This document shows, piece after piece, positions 9,936-17,136 of a DNA stretch of 39,148 nucleotides. The stretch's first letter is position 1. Each line of letters begins with the position of its first letter. The notes beneath the pieces are model-generated. The model saw nothing but the letters and a program-made list of their open reading frames with translations. It made no database searches and was not told the origin of the DNA. The position numbers were made by a program, and so were the translations under genes. This DNA is from an uncultured Collinsella sp. GTDB lineage: Bacteria > Actinomycetota > Coriobacteriia > Coriobacteriales > Coriobacteriaceae. The DNA is taken from NCBI GenBank assembly GCA_900543025.1, contig UQPP01000019.1:1-39148 (forward strand). The letters are read 5' to 3'.

Positions 9936-10583
9936 TTACAGCGTGCCGTAGATGCGGTCGCCGGCGTCGCCCAGGCCGGGAACGATGTAGGCAGCTTCGT
10001 TGAGATGGTCGTCGATGGCGCAGGTATAGATATGCACATCGGGGTCCTTCTCAGTCAGCGACTTGAGGCCCTCGGGGGCCGCGACGATGCACAGCATGCG
10101 GATGTCCTTGACACCGCGCTCGCGCAGGTAGCTGATGGCCATCTCGGCCGAACCGCCCGTGGCGAGCATGGGGTCGACGACCAGGCAGATGCGCTGGTCG
10201 ATATCCTTGGGCATCTTGCAGTAATACTCATGCGGCTCGTGGGTAACCTCGTCGCGCTCCATACCGATGTGGCCCACGCGAGCGGAGGGTACCAAGTCGA
10301 GGATGCCATCGACCATGCCAAGGCCCGCACGCAGAATGGGAACGATGGCGAGCTTTTTGCCGGCGAGCTGCTTAAACGTTGCGGTGGTGATGGGGGTCTC
10401 GACTTCGACGTCTTCCATGGGCAGGTCGCGCATGGCCTCGTAGCCGTCAAAAAGTGCGAGTTCGCGCACGAGCTGGCGGAACTGGTTGGTGCCGGTGTTT
10501 TTGTCGCGCAGAATCGACAGCTTATGCTGGACGAGCGGGTGATCGACAAGGGTCACACGGGACGTATCGTAGGTGACGGTCAT
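9936..10583 (-). CDS. upp: Uracil phosphoribosyltransferase
   Basis: Pyrimidine salvage enzyme in the cytoplasm: uracil + PRPP to UMP. 215 residues. The PRPP-binding motif VVDPMLATGGSA lies near 135-146, ILRAGLGMVDG precedes it, and the C-terminus GLGDAGDRIYGTL closes the uracil site. The ATG at 10583 gives the usual N-terminus (MTVTYDTSRVTLVDHPLVQHKL); AAAGGGG lies 10 nt upstream, and upstream in-frame starts lack a site. Lying just upstream of the atp operon is common in Gram-positive bacteria. Confidence 0.96.
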   Translation of the reverse strand: MTVTYDTSRVTLVDHPLVQHKLSILRDKNTGTNQFRQLVRELALFDGYEAMRDLPMEDVEVETPITTATFKQLAGKKLAIVPILRAGLGMVDGILDLVPSARVGHIGMERDEVTHEPHEYYCKMPKDIDQRICLVVDPMLATGGSAEMAISYLRERGVKDIRMLCIVAAPEGLKSLTEKDPDVHIYTCAIDDHLNEAAYIVPGLGDAGDRIYGTL

Positions 10584-10706
10584 GGGTTGATTGCCCCTTT
10601 CGTTGCGGCCGGAAGATGGCCTTGCTGACAAGGCGCATGGCGATGTTGTTGCCGCGCGCCGTGCATAAGTTTAGCGGTTTGTTGTATCGAGCAGCCCATC
10701 GCAGCC

Positions 10707-12248
10707 CTACTGTGCGGTACTGAGCGAGCGCTTGACTGCATCACGCCAGCCCGCAAGGTTTTGCTCGCGACGCTCGGCGGACATATGGGGAAGGAAGGTC
10801 CTAACGATCTGGGCATTTTGCTCCAGCTCTTCAAGGTCTTCCCAATAGCCGACGGCAAGACCCGCCAAGTACGCGGCACCGATTGCCGTGGTCTCCACCG
10901 TCTCGCATTGCAGCACGGGGATATCCAGCAGGTCGGCCTGGAATTGCATGATGAACTCGTTGCGTGAGGCGCCGCCATCGACGGACAGGCGCTCAATCGA
11001 AAGTCCCACGTCCTGCTCCATGGCGCGCAGCACGTCATAACTCTGGTAGGCCATGGACTCGCAGGCCGCACGTACGATGGTCGCGCGACTCGAGGCACCG
11101 GTCAGGCCGCACACGATACCGCGGGCACGCGGGTCCCACCAGGGAGCGCCCAGACCCGCAAAGGCGGGGACGAAGTAGCAGCCCTCGTTGTCGTTGATCG
11201 AAGCGGCGAGTTGCGCGGACTCGCTCACACTCGAGATGATGCCCATGTTGTTGCGCAGCCAGTTCATGGTTGAGCCGGCGGCAAAGATAGAACCCTCGAG
11301 CGCATAGCTGATCTTGCCGTCCGCGGCGATACCGATCGTGGAGACCAGACCGTTCTTGGATTCGACGACCTCGTCGCCGGTGTTCATGAGCATAAAGCAA
11401 CCCGTGCCATAGGTGTTTTTGGTCTGGCCGGGATGGAAGCAGCAGTGGCCGAACAGCGACGCCTGCTGATCGCCCGCCACGCCCATGATGGGCGGCATGT
11501 TGGTCATGATGTCGCTCGCGACGCGGCCGTAGTCGCCCGAGCTCCAACGAACCTCGGGCATCATGGAACGTGGAACGTCAAAGAGCGCCAGCAGGTCGTC
11601 GTCCCAATCGAGCGTATGGATATTAAAGAGCGCCGTGCGGCTGGCATTGGTGTAGTCGGTGGCAAAGACCTGACTGCCGGTGAGGTTGTAGATGAGCCAG
11701 GTGTCGATGGTGCCGAACATGAGGTCGCCCGCCGCCGCGCTCTCACGCGCACCGTCGACGTTGTCGAGGATCCACTGCACCTTGGAAGCCGAGAAATACG
11801 GATCGAGCGTGAGTCCCGTGCGGGAGCGCACCAGCTCTTCTGCGCCCCGCTCGACCAGCTCGTCGATCAGAGGTGCGGTGCGACGGCATTGCCACACGAT
11901 GGCGTTATAGATGGGTTGGCCGCTTATGCGGTCCCACACCACCGTGGTCTCGCGCTGGTTGGAGATACCGATGGCGGCGATGCGGTCAGAATGGATGCCG
12001 CTCTTAAACTGGACCTCCATCATCACGCCGATCTGGCTGGCAAGCACCTCCATGGGGTCTTGCTCTATCCAACCGGGACGCGGGAAGCTGGTTTTGACGC
12101 TACGACGTGCCTGCGCGACGATGCAGCCGTACTCGTCGACGATGGTCGCAAGTACCGAGGTGGTGCCGCAGTCGAGCGCCATGATGTAGGAACCGCCAAA
12201 GTTAAACGAGGCATCTTCCATGCCCAGGCTGCCCAGATTCAACGACAT
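10707..12248 (-). CDS. glpK: Glycerol kinase
   Basis: FGGY-family kinase, glycerol + ATP to glycerol 3-phosphate. 513 residues, about 12 more than usual because of an N-terminal extension before YIMALDCGTTSVLA. The phosphate-binding loop normally reads DQGTT; Cys replaces Gln here. Strong identifiers are IGISNQRETTVVWD, GVAGDQQASLFGH and PGQTKNTYGTGCFMLMNTG. A later ATG (codon 10) would shorten the extension. It starts 13 bp after tsaC, suggesting one transcript. No glycerol facilitator or glycerol-3-phosphate dehydrogenase gene is adjacent. Confidence 0.95.
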   Translation of the reverse strand: MSLNLGSLGMEDASFNFGGSYIMALDCGTTSVLATIVDEYGCIVAQARRSVKTSFPRPGWIEQDPMEVLASQIGVMMEVQFKSGIHSDRIAAIGISNQRETTVVWDRISGQPIYNAIVWQCRRTAPLIDELVERGAEELVRSRTGLTLDPYFSASKVQWILDNVDGARESAAAGDLMFGTIDTWLIYNLTGSQVFATDYTNASRTALFNIHTLDWDDDLLALFDVPRSMMPEVRWSSGDYGRVASDIMTNMPPIMGVAGDQQASLFGHCCFHPGQTKNTYGTGCFMLMNTGDEVVESKNGLVSTIGIAADGKISYALEGSIFAAGSTMNWLRNNMGIISSVSESAQLAASINDNEGCYFVPAFAGLGAPWWDPRARGIVCGLTGASSRATIVRAACESMAYQSYDVLRAMEQDVGLSIERLSVDGGASRNEFIMQFQADLLDIPVLQCETVETTAIGAAYLAGLAVGYWEDLEELEQNAQIVRTFLPHMSAERREQNLAGWRDAVKRSLSTAQ

Positions 12249-12261
12249 CGCTTACACCTTT

Positions 12262-13005
12262 CTATTGCATCGGGTCGGACAGGACCCGTTCGATCTCTGA
12301 TGCGGGAAGTGCGCCTTGGCGCAGGATCTGGAGCCCGCCGTGCTGGAACGACACGATGGTCGAGGCGTCGCGACACGGGGTCTCGCCGGCGTCGACGGCA
12401 ACATCGACCCCCTCCAAGATGCGACCTTCGACGGCGGCAAAGCTTGCCGGCGAGGGCGCGCCGTGTGTGTTGGCGCTCGTGCAGGCAAGGGGACTGCCGC
12501 AGGCGTGGATGAGCGCTTGGACCACGGGAGAGGCCGAAGCGCGCAGGGCCACGGTGTCGTCGGCAGCACGCATAAAGGTCGGCACGCAGGGAGCCGCCTT
12601 GACCACGATAGTCAGGGCTCCCGGCCAGCATCGTCGCGCAAGTACGCGGGCATCTTCCGGGATATCCACGCCATAGCGGTCGAGCGCCTCGACGCCATCG
12701 ACCAGCCAGGCGACCGTTTGGGTGAGCTTGCGCTGCTTGAGGGTAAAGATGCGGCGGTAGCCAGTACCAAGCGCAGGGACCGCGGCGCCGTTAACGGTGG
12801 CATGCGGATCGCGCGGCCACAACAAGGATTCGCTTGTATCTTGGGGGACGGCATCGGAGAAGGCGTTGACTGCCACGGCGACACCGTAGACGGTCTCGGT
12901 CGGGATCAAGACCAGGCCGCCGCGGCCGAGCACCTCGGCCGCGCGCTCGACGGCAAGCCGATGCGGCTCGCGCGTTCCCTTGTATACCCGATAGACCGTC
13001 TGCAT
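12262..13005 (-). CDS. tsaC: Threonylcarbamoyl-AMP synthase (Sua5/YciO/YrdC family)
   Basis: Makes threonylcarbamoyl-AMP from Thr, bicarbonate and ATP for the t6A37 modification of tRNAs. 247 residues: longer than TsaC (about 190) and without the C-terminal Sua5 domain. Motifs are IPTETVYG (34-41), the LKQR triphosphate site (89-92), RRCWPGALTIVVKA, and PLACTSANTHGAPSP. About 28 extra residues lie between the first two motifs (roughly 49-82). It sits after prmC in many genomes; here a toxin-antitoxin pair separates them. The ATG at 13005 has only a distant G-rich ribosome site. Confidence 0.88.
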   Translation of the reverse strand: MQTVYRVYKGTREPHRLAVERAAEVLGRGGLVLIPTETVYGVAVAVNAFSDAVPQDTSESLLWPRDPHATVNGAAVPALGTGYRRIFTLKQRKLTQTVAWLVDGVEALDRYGVDIPEDARVLARRCWPGALTIVVKAAPCVPTFMRAADDTVALRASASPVVQALIHACGSPLACTSANTHGAPSPASFAAVEGRILEGVDVAVDAGETPCRDASTIVSFQHGGLQILRQGALPASEIERVLSDPMQ

Positions 13006-13153
13006 GTGTATGCCAGCCCCTTACGCTCTGGTGCAAGTTTGTTTACTGAAGGGCATTCTCGCACGAAACATTCAACCTATTTGCCCAGAGCGCATGTTGG
13101 TTTGGTGAGCGGCTTTAGTAGTCGGTGAAAGTGAGGGGGTTAATTGAAGATTT

Positions 13154-13456
13154 TTAGCGCGCAAGCGTAACGGTACGATCGGGAAACTCGATGCTTGCAA
13201 CCAGTTTTCCGCCGAGGCTCTCTGCGTACCTGCTCAGCGTGTCGAGCCTCATCGAACCCAACTCCCCACGCTCGAGCTCGGATACACGTTTTTGAGAAAC
13301 GCCCATCGACTGGGCGACCGACGCCTGTGTTAGATCTTTTAACCTGCGAATCTGAGCAAGCTTATAGGCTTCGATACGATCGCGAGTCCTCTCCTGCTCG
13401 GCGGTAATGGAGTCGCGTGTTATCCCGCGAGATTCCATATACTCATGCAGTTCCAT
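13154..13456 (-). CDS. higA: XRE-family antitoxin (HigA-type)
   Basis: 100 residues. A helix-turn-helix of the lambda-repressor type spans about 35-90 (RRLKDLTQASVAQSMGVSQKRVSELERGELGSM), ending in a short beta segment that reads like the partner-binding tail. It overlaps the 3' end of the toxin gene by 14 bp, toxin first, which is the higBA order. It is expected to neutralise the toxin and repress the promoter at 13853-13880, where a 15-bp dyad overlaps the -10 box. Confidence 0.85.
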   Translation of the reverse strand: MELHEYMESRGITRDSITAEQERTRDRIEAYKLAQIRRLKDLTQASVAQSMGVSQKRVSELERGELGSMRLDTLSRYAESLGGKLVASIEFPDRTVTLAR

Positions 13457-13838
13457 CTCGATCGAGCCTCCTTACGTGGCGACGGTATATTTGCTCGGCC
13501 CTTGGAATGTTGATCGCATACCAACCGTTCCATTTTGCCCTTGACGATCCCACTCGCGACTTATCACCCGCCAATAGCAATACCGCCTGGCGCTTGGGGT
13601 CAAAGGCGAAGAGGATGCGAATCACCTGCCCACCACACGACGTCACTCTCAGCTCCTTTAAATGATGAAGCTTCGAGCCCTTTACGCGGTCAACCAGCGG
13701 ACGACCAAGGCTGGGACCTTCCTTCTCGAGCACCAAAAGGTCTGCATAAATCTGCTTCAGCGTAGCTTCATCCTGCTCATCAAGCCAAGGTTCAATGTAA
13801 TCAAGCACGATACGGTACCGATGCAGCTGATTTGACAT
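13443..13838 (-). CDS. higB: RelE/HigB-type toxin (phage Gp49-like family)
   Basis: 131 residues. The core LVDRVKGSKLHHLKELRV, followed by VIRILFAFDPKRQAVLLLAGDK and the C-terminal WYAINIPRAEQIYRRHV, is the pattern of the Gp49-like HigB family, ribosome-associated mRNA interferases. The conserved Arg of RILFAFDP and the Lys/Trp near the end are intact, so it looks functional. ATG at 13838 with AGAAGGAGAAAGGT upstream. The module sits between prmC and tsaC, breaking a conserved gene order. Confidence 0.85.
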   Translation of the reverse strand: MSNQLHRYRIVLDYIEPWLDEQDEATLKQIYADLLVLEKEGPSLGRPLVDRVKGSKLHHLKELRVTSCGGQVIRILFAFDPKRQAVLLLAGDKSRVGSSRAKWNGWYAINIPRAEQIYRRHVRRLDRDGTA

Positions 13839-13847
13839 ACCTTTCTC

Positions 13848-13880
13848 CTTCTATAGTAGAAGTTTTACGGTATATTGCAA
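13848..13880 (-). promoter_or_regulatory. higBA promoter with overlapping dyad operator
   Basis: Minus strand: TTGCAA (13875-13880), 16-bp spacer, TACTAT (13853-13858). A perfect dyad CTTCTA-TAG-TAGAAG (13848-13862) covers the -10 box, as expected for autorepression by the antitoxin. The toxin ATG is at 13838. Confidence 0.75.
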
Positions 13881-13913
13881 GGACAAACTTGCGCAAATGT
13901 CTATTTATTCAGC

Positions 13914-15188
13914 TTAAATACGCTGTTTGGGCTCGGTGACGATGGCTCGAACGATGCGGGGACGATCGGTGAGGTCGTGGACGATACGCACGTCCGAAAG
14001 GCCTGCTTGACGACAGAGCTCGGCCGCGGCGTCGAGCGCGCCCTCGTAGAGCTCGCAGGCAAACAGGCCGCCGGCACGCAGCATGTAGGGCGCCGCGTTG
14101 AGCAGGCGGCGGAAGATATCGAGACCGTCGGCACCGCCCTCGAGCGCCAGATCGGGCTCAAAGTCCTTGACCTCATGCGGCAGCGAGCGCATGACATCGG
14201 TGGGGATGTAGGGCGGGTTGGAGACGAGTACGTCAAAGGTGCCCCACTCTTCGCGGGGAATGGAACTCACCAGGTTGGTGAGGCTGAAGGCGACCTCGTC
14301 GGACGTGAGGCCAAGCGCATCGCGGTTTTTGGTAGCAAGGTCGATGGCGCGCGGCTCGATATCGGTAGCAGTGCAGGTAACGTGCCCGCGGCGCTCCCAG
14401 GCAAGGGAGAGCGAAATGCAGCCCGTGCCGCAGCCGACCTCGAGAACGCGGGCAGTGCGGGGCTCGGCTGGGGCAGATACGTTAGCCTCGGCGGCATCTT
14501 GCGCGGGAGTCGCCTGTTGGTCGTTGTCCTCAATGGCGATGCCGTATTCGTCGAGCTCGGGCTCGGGGGTTTCCATGGCCTCTGCTTCTGCCGCTTCGGC
14601 TTCTGCTGCCTGCGCGGCGGCTTCCTCGGCCTCGCGGTCGGCCAGTTCCTCGGCATAGGCGCGGCTACCGAGCACGTCGCTACCCAGCGCAGCCTCATCG
14701 GCGGCCGTCAGGTTGGCGGCACGGCGCTCGGCGGCCGCGCGTTCGTCAGCCAGCGCCGCCTCGGCTTTGCGGGCCTGCTCGACCTCATCGTTCCAAGGCA
14801 GCTCCACGCGCTGGCGGGCAGCGGCCTCGGGGCTCAGCACCTCGGCATCCAGATAGTTCAGAACTTCTTCGACGAGCATCTCGGTCTCGGGGCGCGGGAT
14901 GAGCACACCGGGGGCGCACGCGACGTCGATCATGCGAAACTGCGTGCTACCGGTGATGTACTGCAGCGGCTCGCCCTTCGCGCGACGGACGACCGCCGCG
15001 TGCATGGTCTCGAGCTGCGCTGCGTCGAGCGTCTCGTCCATGCGCATATATAAGTCGATACGCGCCAGACCCGTAGCTGCGCACAGCAGCCACTCGGCAG
15101 AAAGACGGGGGTGCTCCTCGCCGCGCTCGGCCAGGTACTCCTTGGTCCACTCGAGACAACGCTTGATGGTCCAGATCTCGTTTGCCAT
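13914..15188 (-). CDS. prmC: Release factor glutamine methyltransferase with long acidic insertion
   Basis: Methylates the GGQ glutamine of release factors, using SAM. 424 residues against the usual 280 or so. The N-terminal helical domain (1-95) has the RF-contact pattern GEPLQYITGSTQF; then come IPRPETEMLVEEVL, the SAM motif VLEVGCGTGCISLSLA (248 onward) and the catalytic VSNPPYIP. Between residues 115 and 243 lies an inserted Ala/Glu-rich, acidic, probably helical or disordered stretch, exactly between the two domains. The ATG at 15188 is preceded by GGGGAGGG; upstream in-frame codons have no site. Its substrate gene prfA lies upstream, 632 bp away. Confidence 0.94.
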   Translation of the reverse strand: MANEIWTIKRCLEWTKEYLAERGEEHPRLSAEWLLCAATGLARIDLYMRMDETLDAAQLETMHAAVVRRAKGEPLQYITGSTQFRMIDVACAPGVLIPRPETEMLVEEVLNYLDAEVLSPEAAARQRVELPWNDEVEQARKAEAALADERAAAERRAANLTAADEAALGSDVLGSRAYAEELADREAEEAAAQAAEAEAAEAEAMETPEPELDEYGIAIEDNDQQATPAQDAAEANVSAPAEPRTARVLEVGCGTGCISLSLAWERRGHVTCTATDIEPRAIDLATKNRDALGLTSDEVAFSLTNLVSSIPREEWGTFDVLVSNPPYIPTDVMRSLPHEVKDFEPDLALEGGADGLDIFRRLLNAAPYMLRAGGLFACELYEGALDAAAELCRQAGLSDVRIVHDLTDRPRIVRAIVTEPKQRI

Positions 15189-15236
15189 GGGGCCCTCCCC
15201 TCTTAAGCGCCGGACGGCGCGCGAATGTCGGAGCAG

Positions 15237-15263
15237 ATTGTAAGCGAGGCTAGCGCTTGGCAA
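15237..15263 (-). promoter_or_regulatory. Possible prmC promoter
   Basis: Minus strand TTGCCA (15258-15263) and TACAAT (15237-15242) with a short 15-bp spacer; the expected start would be about 40 nt before the prmC ATG. The -10 box is good, the spacing is marginal. Confidence 0.45.
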
Positions 15264-15579
15264 GGGGCGATTGAAGGCGATTATCGAGAATCAGCCCAGA
15301 ATTTTGCACCGGGCTCGCTCAAAGTGTTCATTCGCCGACGTCCAGATTTGCATTCGTCAAGCTTTTGGCAAGGTTGCCCAAAAACTGACCAATATCTAAC
15401 CAAGAACATGCCAAATCACTTGACGCGCGACTCATCAAAAAATGCACTGCGACTTCTTGGACGATTTTTTGAGCAATATTTTCAATAGCAGATGAATGCT
15501 ATTAATTACTTTGAGCAGGTAGACAGCTCAAATGCCATCACAACTGATTGAATAACATCTCAAAGCAATGTGCCCAACC

Positions 15580-15608
15580 TAGTCATTTAAGAACGTCCCC
15601 AATGACTA
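15580..15608. repeat. Short palindrome TAGTCATT-N13-AATGACTA
   Basis: An 8-bp perfect dyad around TAAGAACGTCCCC. Related text is found beside two structured repeats: AGCGTCCCCAACGACTA near 33,365 and GGTAGTCATTGGGAGCGTC near 21,628. It may be an accessory part of the structured element family. Confidence 0.5.
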
Positions 15609-15651
15609 CATCTAAGGCGCTGCAGGTTGAGCATACCGCATCCGGAGCAAG

Positions 15652-15820
15652 GCAACGCCGCAGGTAGAGGACGGACAGCGAGCGGGTCGCATTTGAGACA
15701 AGGTGACGTGAAACGAAAGGGCGCTGACCTTCTGGTCGCGCCCTTGAAGTTGAACGTCAGATTGTCCAAATGCGGCCCGCGCAGCGTCGGCTGGTCCGCC
15801 GTTCGGTAGAACGGCGGAAC
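15652..15820 (-). repeat. Structured 3'-end repeat element, copy C
   Basis: It abuts the prfA stop codon at 15821-15823. Outer stem 15684-15696 with 15765-15778 (imperfect), second helix TGACGT (15704-15709) with ACGTCA (15754-15759), inner hairpin AAGGGCGC (15717-15724) with GCGCCCTT (15738-15745) capped by GACC-TTCT-GGTC, and a separate hairpin (15795-15804 with 15809-15818). The stems differ completely from copies A and B, yet the linkers AAGGTG, GTGAAACGA, GAAGTTGAA and CAGATTG match, which is covariation under structural constraint. Confidence 0.8.
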
Positions 15821-16888
15821 TTAGACTGCCTGTGCCAGCTTCTCGGCACGCTCGGCGGCGGCGAGTGCCTCGATGACGGTGCCGAGCTGATCGCCCAGAA
15901 GGACGCCGTTATAGGTGGAGTTGAAACCGATGCGGTGATCGGTCACGCGGTCCTGGGGCTGATTGTAGGTGCGGATCTTCTCGGAACGGTTGCCGTGGCC
16001 AATCTGGCTCTGGCGCTCGGCACCAAGCTCAGCCTGCTGCTTTTCGAGCTCCATCTCGTACAGACGGGCGCGCAGCATCTGCATGCAAACCTCGCGGTTC
16101 TGGATCTGGGAACGCTGCTCCTGCGACTGCACCACGGTGTTGGTGGGCAGGTGGGTGATGCGCACGGCGGAGTAGGTGGTGTTAACGCACTGACCGCCAG
16201 GGCCGGAGGCGCAGTAGGTGTCGATGCGCAGGTCAGACTGGTTGATCTGGACGTCGATTTCCTCGGCCTCGGGAAGCACGGCGACGGTAGCCGTGGAGGT
16301 CTGAATGCGGCCCTGGGACTCGGTCTTGGGGACGCGCTGGACACGGTGCACGCCGGACTCGTACTTCATAACGGAGTAGACGCGGTCGCCCTCGACCTTG
16401 AACTCAATGGACTTAAAGCCGCCGGCCTCGCTGGGGCTGGAGTCGAGCACGGTGGTCTTCCAGCCGCGCGACTCGCAGAAGCGCTGGTACATCTTGTACA
16501 GATCGCCGGCAAAGATGGCCGCCTCGTCGCCACCGGCGGCGGAGCGAATCTCGACGATGGTGTTCTTGTCGTCGTTGGGGTCGCTCGGGATGAGCATGTA
16601 CTTGATGTCTTCCTCGAGCTGGGGGAGCTTTGCCTCGTTTTCGGAGATGTCCATCTGGAGCATCTCCTTCTCATCGGCATCGGTGGTATCGTGCAGCATT
16701 TCCTTGGCAGCCTCGATGTCATCGAGCGCGCCGATGTACTCGCGCGAGGCGGCGATGAGGTCGGACTGGTGCGCGTACTCCTTGTTGAGACGCGTGAACT
16801 CCTTGATATCGGAGGCGACGGCCGGGTCGGAAAGCTTCTTCTCGAGCTCCTCGTAGGCCTTGATGATCTTTTCGAGCTTGTCGCGCAT
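15821..16888 (-). CDS. prfA: Peptide chain release factor 1
   Basis: Recognises UAA and UAG and triggers peptide release on the ribosome. 355 residues, normal length. The anticodon-like P-x-T tripeptide is PKT in RVPKTESQGRIQTS (RF2 would have SPF), and the catalytic GGQ lies in YCASGPGGQCVNTT. The ATG at 16888 is preceded by AAAGGAG 6-7 nt upstream and gives the usual MRDKLEKI start; the open frame runs further upstream without support. The stop codon borders repeat copy C. Confidence 0.97.
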   Translation of the reverse strand: MRDKLEKIIKAYEELEKKLSDPAVASDIKEFTRLNKEYAHQSDLIAASREYIGALDDIEAAKEMLHDTTDADEKEMLQMDISENEAKLPQLEEDIKYMLIPSDPNDDKNTIVEIRSAAGGDEAAIFAGDLYKMYQRFCESRGWKTTVLDSSPSEAGGFKSIEFKVEGDRVYSVMKYESGVHRVQRVPKTESQGRIQTSTATVAVLPEAEEIDVQINQSDLRIDTYCASGPGGQCVNTTYSAVRITHLPTNTVVQSQEQRSQIQNREVCMQMLRARLYEMELEKQQAELGAERQSQIGHGNRSEKIRTYNQPQDRVTDHRIGFNSTYNGVLLGDQLGTVIEALAAAERAEKLAQAV

Positions 16889-17136
16889 GACGGACTCCTT
16901 TATATGCGTGAAGGTGAAAATCGGCAGAATTGATGGGACGCGGGGCGCCGCTGCGGGGGTAAGCCCAGCTAGAACATGTCGATCTTCAGATACATGCGCA
17001 TCCCTTCGCGTATGGGGTACATAATTGCGGTCTAACCCATACATGATAGCGTGCGCAGGCAAACCTGCATATAACCCGCACGGAATGATTGGTGCAAACA
17101 AACCTGACTCCATTGCACCAAGGGCTTGCTTTTTGG
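16889..17136. other. Intergenic region prfA-M20 peptidase
   Basis: No gene seen. A 9-bp stem TTGGTGCAA (17089-17097) with TTGCACCAA (17113-17121) may end the peptidase transcript, though no T tract follows. Minus-strand TTGCAC (17092-17097) and TATATG (17068-17073), 18 bp apart, are a weak candidate prfA promoter. Confidence 0.35.

Larger units (their letters stand above)
15189..15651. other. AT-rich intergenic segment between prfA and prmC
   Basis: Together with repeat copy C this makes a 632-bp gap. From about 15,280 to 15,600 the base composition is markedly richer in A/T than the surrounding genes, with an 8-bp A/T hairpin (15436-15443 with 15464-15471) and the palindrome at 15580-15608. 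A short + strand frame at 15225-15488 has no recognisable domain or convincing start and I do not call it. It may be foreign or decayed DNA. Confidence 0.4.

Noticed and set aside
13875..15053. 392-residue + strand open frame opposite prmC
   Set aside because: Shadow of the prmC gene, including its low-complexity insert; no recognisable fold.
15225..15488. 87-residue + strand frame in the AT-rich gap
   Set aside because: No domain, no ribosome site worth the name and it overlaps the likely prmC promoter.
15652..15820. Structured element considered as a tRNA or known riboswitch
   Set aside because: It lies downstream of stop codons, has no cloverleaf or CCA end, and matches no riboswitch core I can recall.
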